From the NCBI GenBank assembly GCA_023400985.1, contig JAEXEN010000013.1, positions 42,721-106,720 of the forward strand: DNA of 64,000 nucleotides, given 5' to 3'. Source of the stretch: Bacillota bacterium. GTDB taxonomy: Bacteria; Bacillota; Clostridia; Christensenellales; CAG-138. Shown piece by piece: positions 60,931-64,000 of this stretch (position 1 is the first letter of the stretch; each line of letters begins with the position of its first letter). The notes under the pieces are model-generated. The model was not told where the DNA came from. It searched no databases and saw only the letters and a program-made list of their open reading frames with translations. The position numbers and the translations under genes are program-made.

Positions 60931-63900
60931 ATGAAAAAGGTGCGAAGGCTGGTGTCCATACTTATCGCGGGGATGGCGGTCATTGCCTTAAGCCTAATTC
61001 CGGCGGCACAAACGGACGCCGCTGCGGACGGCGTGACCCTTGCGGTCACCCCAAGCAAGACTACGGTCAATGTCGACAGGGAATTCACCGTTACGGTTTC
61101 CGCCTCGGAGATACAAAACGCGGGCGGCCTTACCTTTGTTTTGAATTTCGATAAGTCAAATGTACAATACGTAAGCGGCACGGTCAAAAACCTGTTTACG
61201 GACTACGTTACAATAAATAAAACCGTCAATGCGGGATGGAACAGTTTTCAAAGCGGCGCTTCCGACAAGTCGGCGGCAAGCGGCTATCTCGGCTTTTACT
61301 TTTTGAATACCGCCGTGAAGGGCGGATGCACCGTTCCCGCAAATACCCCGCTTCTTTCGGCCGCGTTTAAGGTGGTCGGCGCGGGCGATCCGGGGTTTTC
61401 CATCGACCTTGTGAATACGAACGCCACATGCGCGCAGGCCGCGGTCATAGAAAACGGCACAGCGGGCCTTGTAAACGTGTCGGAATTTATAAAAACGATC
61501 GAACTTACCGATAACGGCCCTATTTCGGGAGCCATTGCCGTCAATGTTGCGGGCAGTCCAACGGATGTCAGCATCCCCGTTACGGGGAATTTGCTTACCG
61601 CGCAGGTTTCAGGCATCCAAACTGACGCGGGTACGCTCGTGTACCAATGGTACCGGGACGATGAGCCGATCGCGAACGCGATCAAAACCATCTATACGGT
61701 AGTTGCAGCCGATGTGGGGAAAACGCTTACGGTAAAAGCGTATTCCGAATATTATTCCGGCATTTTGAGTGTTTCAACGGCAAAAGCCGCGGCGCTTAGG
61801 GAATTGGTCAAATCGGTCACCGTGGAAAAACGGGACGCTGAGGCGAACACAAACCTCGTCATCGGGCAAAACGAAACGCTCCAGCTCGACGCCAAAGTTT
61901 TGGATGCTACCGCAACGAACCGCGCGGTAACATGGCAGAGCTCCAACGCGGCCGTTGCGACGGTGGATCAAAACGGGCTTGTGACGGCGAAGGCAACCGG
62001 CACGGCCACCATCACCGCCACGGCGAAGGACGGCTCCGGCAAAAAGGGAAGCATGACCGTTTCCGTGGTCGTGCCGGCAACGGGCATCACGATCAACAAC
62101 GCGCCTGCGGAGCTTATGGCGGGCAAAAGCGTTACGCTTACCGCGACCGTTTTACCTGCAAACGCGAGCAAAAAGATTATAACATGGTCGCTCGCGGAAG
62201 AAGACGGCCCCTATGCGGCGATCAACGCTTCAACGGGCCTTTTGCAGGTCAGGACGGGGATTACGGACAGGCATACTCTTACCGTCACGGCGACAGCGCA
62301 GGACGGTTTTGGCGTGATCGCCACCAAACGGATCGACGCCGTGCCGGTGCCGATCTCCGTTACGCTTTCCCAAGTCGTCGGCGAGGAAACGACCGCGTTG
62401 CCGGTAGGGGCGACCTTGCCTATCGACCTTGGTTTAGCCGACAAAACGCTCACGCTTGCGGCTGCGGTCGATCCCGCACCCGCCTCGCAGAGCGTTATCT
62501 GGTCGTCGAGCAACACCAGGGTCGCCACCGCCACGGTCGGAACCGATAACAAAGTAACGGTGACCGGCCTTACGGCAGGCAGTACCGTCATCACCGCGCG
62601 AACGGCAGACGGCACAAAAACCGCGTCCGTCACCGTCAACGTAGGCTACACCGTGCATTCGCTGGAAATCGTTGGACCGTCCGTTGACCCTGTGGTCGCC
62701 TCGGGCAGAAGCATAACGCTCACGGTCAAATTCGAGCCTGCCGCGCCCACCGTCAAAACCGTAAAATGGGAGATACTAAGCGGCGCCGAATATGCTTCGG
62801 TGAGCGCTGCAGGCGTGGTCGCCGGCAAAACCGTCACGGTGCCGCAAGATGTACTCGTGCGGGCGACAGCGACCGATGGAAGCGGGGTATACGACGAGAC
62901 CAAGATCACCGTAAGGCCCGCCGCGACCATAATAAACATCTTTTATAACGATATCAGCGTGAACGGCCTCACGATGAACCTCGACTTGGCTTCGTCTCAG
63001 CAGTTCGAGCTGAACGCGGGCGTGCTGCCGCTCAACGCGGGGCAGGATGTGACATGGACGCCGAGCCCTGCGGGCGTCGTTACGCTCGATACCGAAACAA
63101 GCCCCGGCGTTCTTATTGTAAAAGGCATCAAAACAGGCACCGTTACCATCACCGCCGCCACAACAGACGGCACAGCAAGGACCGCCTCCGTAAGGATCAA
63201 CGTCACCAACCTCGTGAGCGAGATCACGATAAGCGGACCCCGGGCGGTCGCCGTGGGCAGATCCATAACGCTTGCGGCCGCGGTCAAGGCGGGTACGGGC
63301 ACGGCCTCCAACTCTAAGGTGACTTGGTCGGTCGTCAGCGGCTATGAAGCCTATGTTGCCGTCAACGCATCCACGGGCATGGTTACGGGCAAGGCCGCCA
63401 CGAAGGCGGAGGAGCCGGCCCAAATACAGGCTGCCGCGGCGGACGGCAACGGCATATTCAATACCTATGCGGTCACGGTAAACCCTGCGGCGACCTCGGT
63501 CGTCATTCAAAAAGGCGGTGCGGAAATACCGGGGCAGGCGCTGGGCTACGAATACAACGCGACGGATGAACAAATTCCGCTTGAACTCAGCGCGATCGTG
63601 AGTCCCATAGGCGCGGGCCAGGCGGTGACGTGGAAGTCGAGCGACGCAAGCGTCGCAATGCCGGCTGCGGACGGCAGCGGCAAATTCACGATACACACCA
63701 ATGTAAAAAGAACCGCCGTCATCACCGCCACAACAACGGACGGCACCAACAGAACCGCCACCGTACGCATCAATATAACGACGCTGGTGAAGGACGTTTC
63801 CATCACCTCGAACGCAGGTCTAGAGGTAGCCGTGGGCAGGACTATTTCGTTCACCGTTGCAGCGGCACCCACAAACGCTTCGAACAGGGCGGTCGTATGG

Positions 63901-64000
63901 ACGAGCAGCAATGCGGGCGTTGCGACGGTCGTGAACGGCATAGTGACAGGAAGAGGCGTAGGGACGGCTGCTATTACCGCCACGGCAGCGGACGGCAGCG
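60931..64000 (+). CDS. cohesin-like surface protein with Ig-like repeats, 3' end outside window
   Basis: The frame is open from ATG 60931 (GAAGAGG ahead) to the window end, 1023 residues. Signal peptide 1-28; a cohesin-like domain at about 35-175 (TVNVDREFTVTVSASEIQNA, GGLTFVLNFDKSNVQYVSG); an Ig-like domain at about 200-285 with YQWYRDDEPI; then serial Big_2-type bacterial Ig repeats of about 85-105 residues, each with a TW.SSN..VATV and a G.VT...TGTATITATA.DG phrase. Such repeats build cell-surface stalks or adhesins. Anchoring is not visible as the C-terminus is missing. Confidence 0.85.
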   Translation, partial: MKKVRRLVSILIAGMAVIALSLIPAAQTDAAADGVTLAVTPSKTTVNVDREFTVTVSASEIQNAGGLTFVLNFDKSNVQYVSGTVKNLFTDYVTINKTVNAGWNSFQSGASDKSAASGYLGFYFLNTAVKGGCTVPANTPLLSAAFKVVGAGDPGFSIDLVNTNATCAQAAVIENGTAGLVNVSEFIKTIELTDNGPISGAIAVNVAGSPTDVSIPVTGNLLTAQVSGIQTDAGTLVYQWYRDDEPIANAIKTIYTVVAADVGKTLTVKAYSEYYSGILSVSTAKAAALRELVKSVTVEKRDAEANTNLVIGQNETLQLDAKVLDATATNRAVTWQSSNAAVATVDQNGLVTAKATGTATITATAKDGSGKKGSMTVSVVVPATGITINNAPAELMAGKSVTLTATVLPANASKKIITWSLAEEDGPYAAINASTGLLQVRTGITDRHTLTVTATAQDGFGVIATKRIDAVPVPISVTLSQVVGEETTALPVGATLPIDLGLADKTLTLAAAVDPAPASQSVIWSSSNTRVATATVGTDNKVTVTGLTAGSTVITARTADGTKTASVTVNVGYTVHSLEIVGPSVDPVVASGRSITLTVKFEPAAPTVKTVKWEILSGAEYASVSAAGVVAGKTVTVPQDVLVRATATDGSGVYDETKITVRPAATIINIFYNDISVNGLTMNLDLASSQQFELNAGVLPLNAGQDVTWTPSPAGVVTLDTETSPGVLIVKGIKTGTVTITAATTDGTARTASVRINVTNLVSEITISGPRAVAVGRSITLAAAVKAGTGTASNSKVTWSVVSGYEAYVAVNASTGMVTGKAATKAEEPAQIQAAAADGNGIFNTYAVTVNPAATSVVIQKGGAEIPGQALGYEYNATDEQIPLELSAIVSPIGAGQAVTWKSSDASVAMPAADGSGKFTIHTNVKRTAVITATTTDGTNRTATVRINITTLVKDVSITSNAGLEVAVGRTISFTVAAAPTNASNRAVVWTSSNAGVATVVNGIVTGRGVGTAAITATAADGS

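Noticed and set aside
62776..63696. Long frames on the minus strand opposite the Ig-repeat gene
   Set aside because: They are shadows produced by repetitive GC-rich codons; the plus-strand frame is open from its start with signal peptide and domains to the window end.

Overview
The window reads as one continuous stretch of a moderately GC-rich chromosome of an anaerobic, low-oxygen-lifestyle member of the Bacillota (Clostridia-like). Reasons: strong AGGAGG-type ribosome binding sites with frequent TTG starts, an ecfA1-ecfA2-ecfT-truA cluster, a perfect CIRCE operator, a BceRSAB-type module, a Zur/Znu operon of Gram-positive type, a SANT/Myb-type regulator related to sporulation regulators, arginine deiminase, and a cohesin/dockerin-like pair of exported proteins. 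No rRNA, tRNA or CRISPR array was found. Species cannot be named from the sequence alone.
Layout: 1-8.6 kb holds a partial Tim44-like protein, the ECF transporter module with truA, a 2-hydroxyacid dehydrogenase, an ECF S component, RmuC and DeoD. 9.1-13.1 kb is a leftward zinc operon (zur, His/Cys membrane protein, znuA, znuC, znuB, lipoprotein). 13.2-16.7 kb has CIRCE-linked hsp20, an alpha-oxoamine synthase resembling serine palmitoyltransferases, and a MATE exporter. 16.7-21 kb is a leftward two-component/ABC module of the BceRSAB type. 21-25.5 kb has a fold-type-II PLP enzyme, pepT and thrC. 25.6-30.8 kb is a complete BMP-type nucleoside ABC importer behind a structured leader. 30.9-41.3 kb has serCA, arcA, a flavin reductase, a Rieske oxidoreductase, galK, a methyltransferase, trpS and two decayed RAYT transposase genes. 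41.4-45.2 kb is dnaX-ebfC-recR and a lipoprotein. 45.3-46.9 kb is an A/T-richer islet. 47-53.5 kb has a glycerate kinase with an unusual N-terminal extension and an S-adenosylmethionine by-product salvage cluster (ahcY, mtnA, purine nucleoside phosphorylase, mtaD). 53.5-59.5 kb has two uncharacterised proteins, asnS, the Myb-type regulator and a PHP phosphatase. 59.8-64 kb encodes a dockerin-bearing exported protein followed by a cohesin-like, Ig-repeat surface protein that runs off the end.
The most striking non-gene content is a set of extragenic palindromic repeat families: (A) short REP palindromes, in places arranged as inverted pairs and found inside both RAYT genes; (B) a composite hairpin element in two copies, one of which splits a RAYT gene; (C) a larger hairpin-rich element in at least three copies, two of which flank asnS as direct repeats; (D) a 161-bp element with about 20-bp terminal inverted repeats in two inverted copies, one supplying the apparent ribosome binding site of the glycerate kinase gene; and two further nested palindromes in the ECF operon. 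The strongest biological leads are the mobile palindrome/RAYT network, the cohesin-dockerin pair, the structured leader of the nucleoside importer, and a gene set that fits methylthioadenosine salvage through deamination to methylthioinosine.
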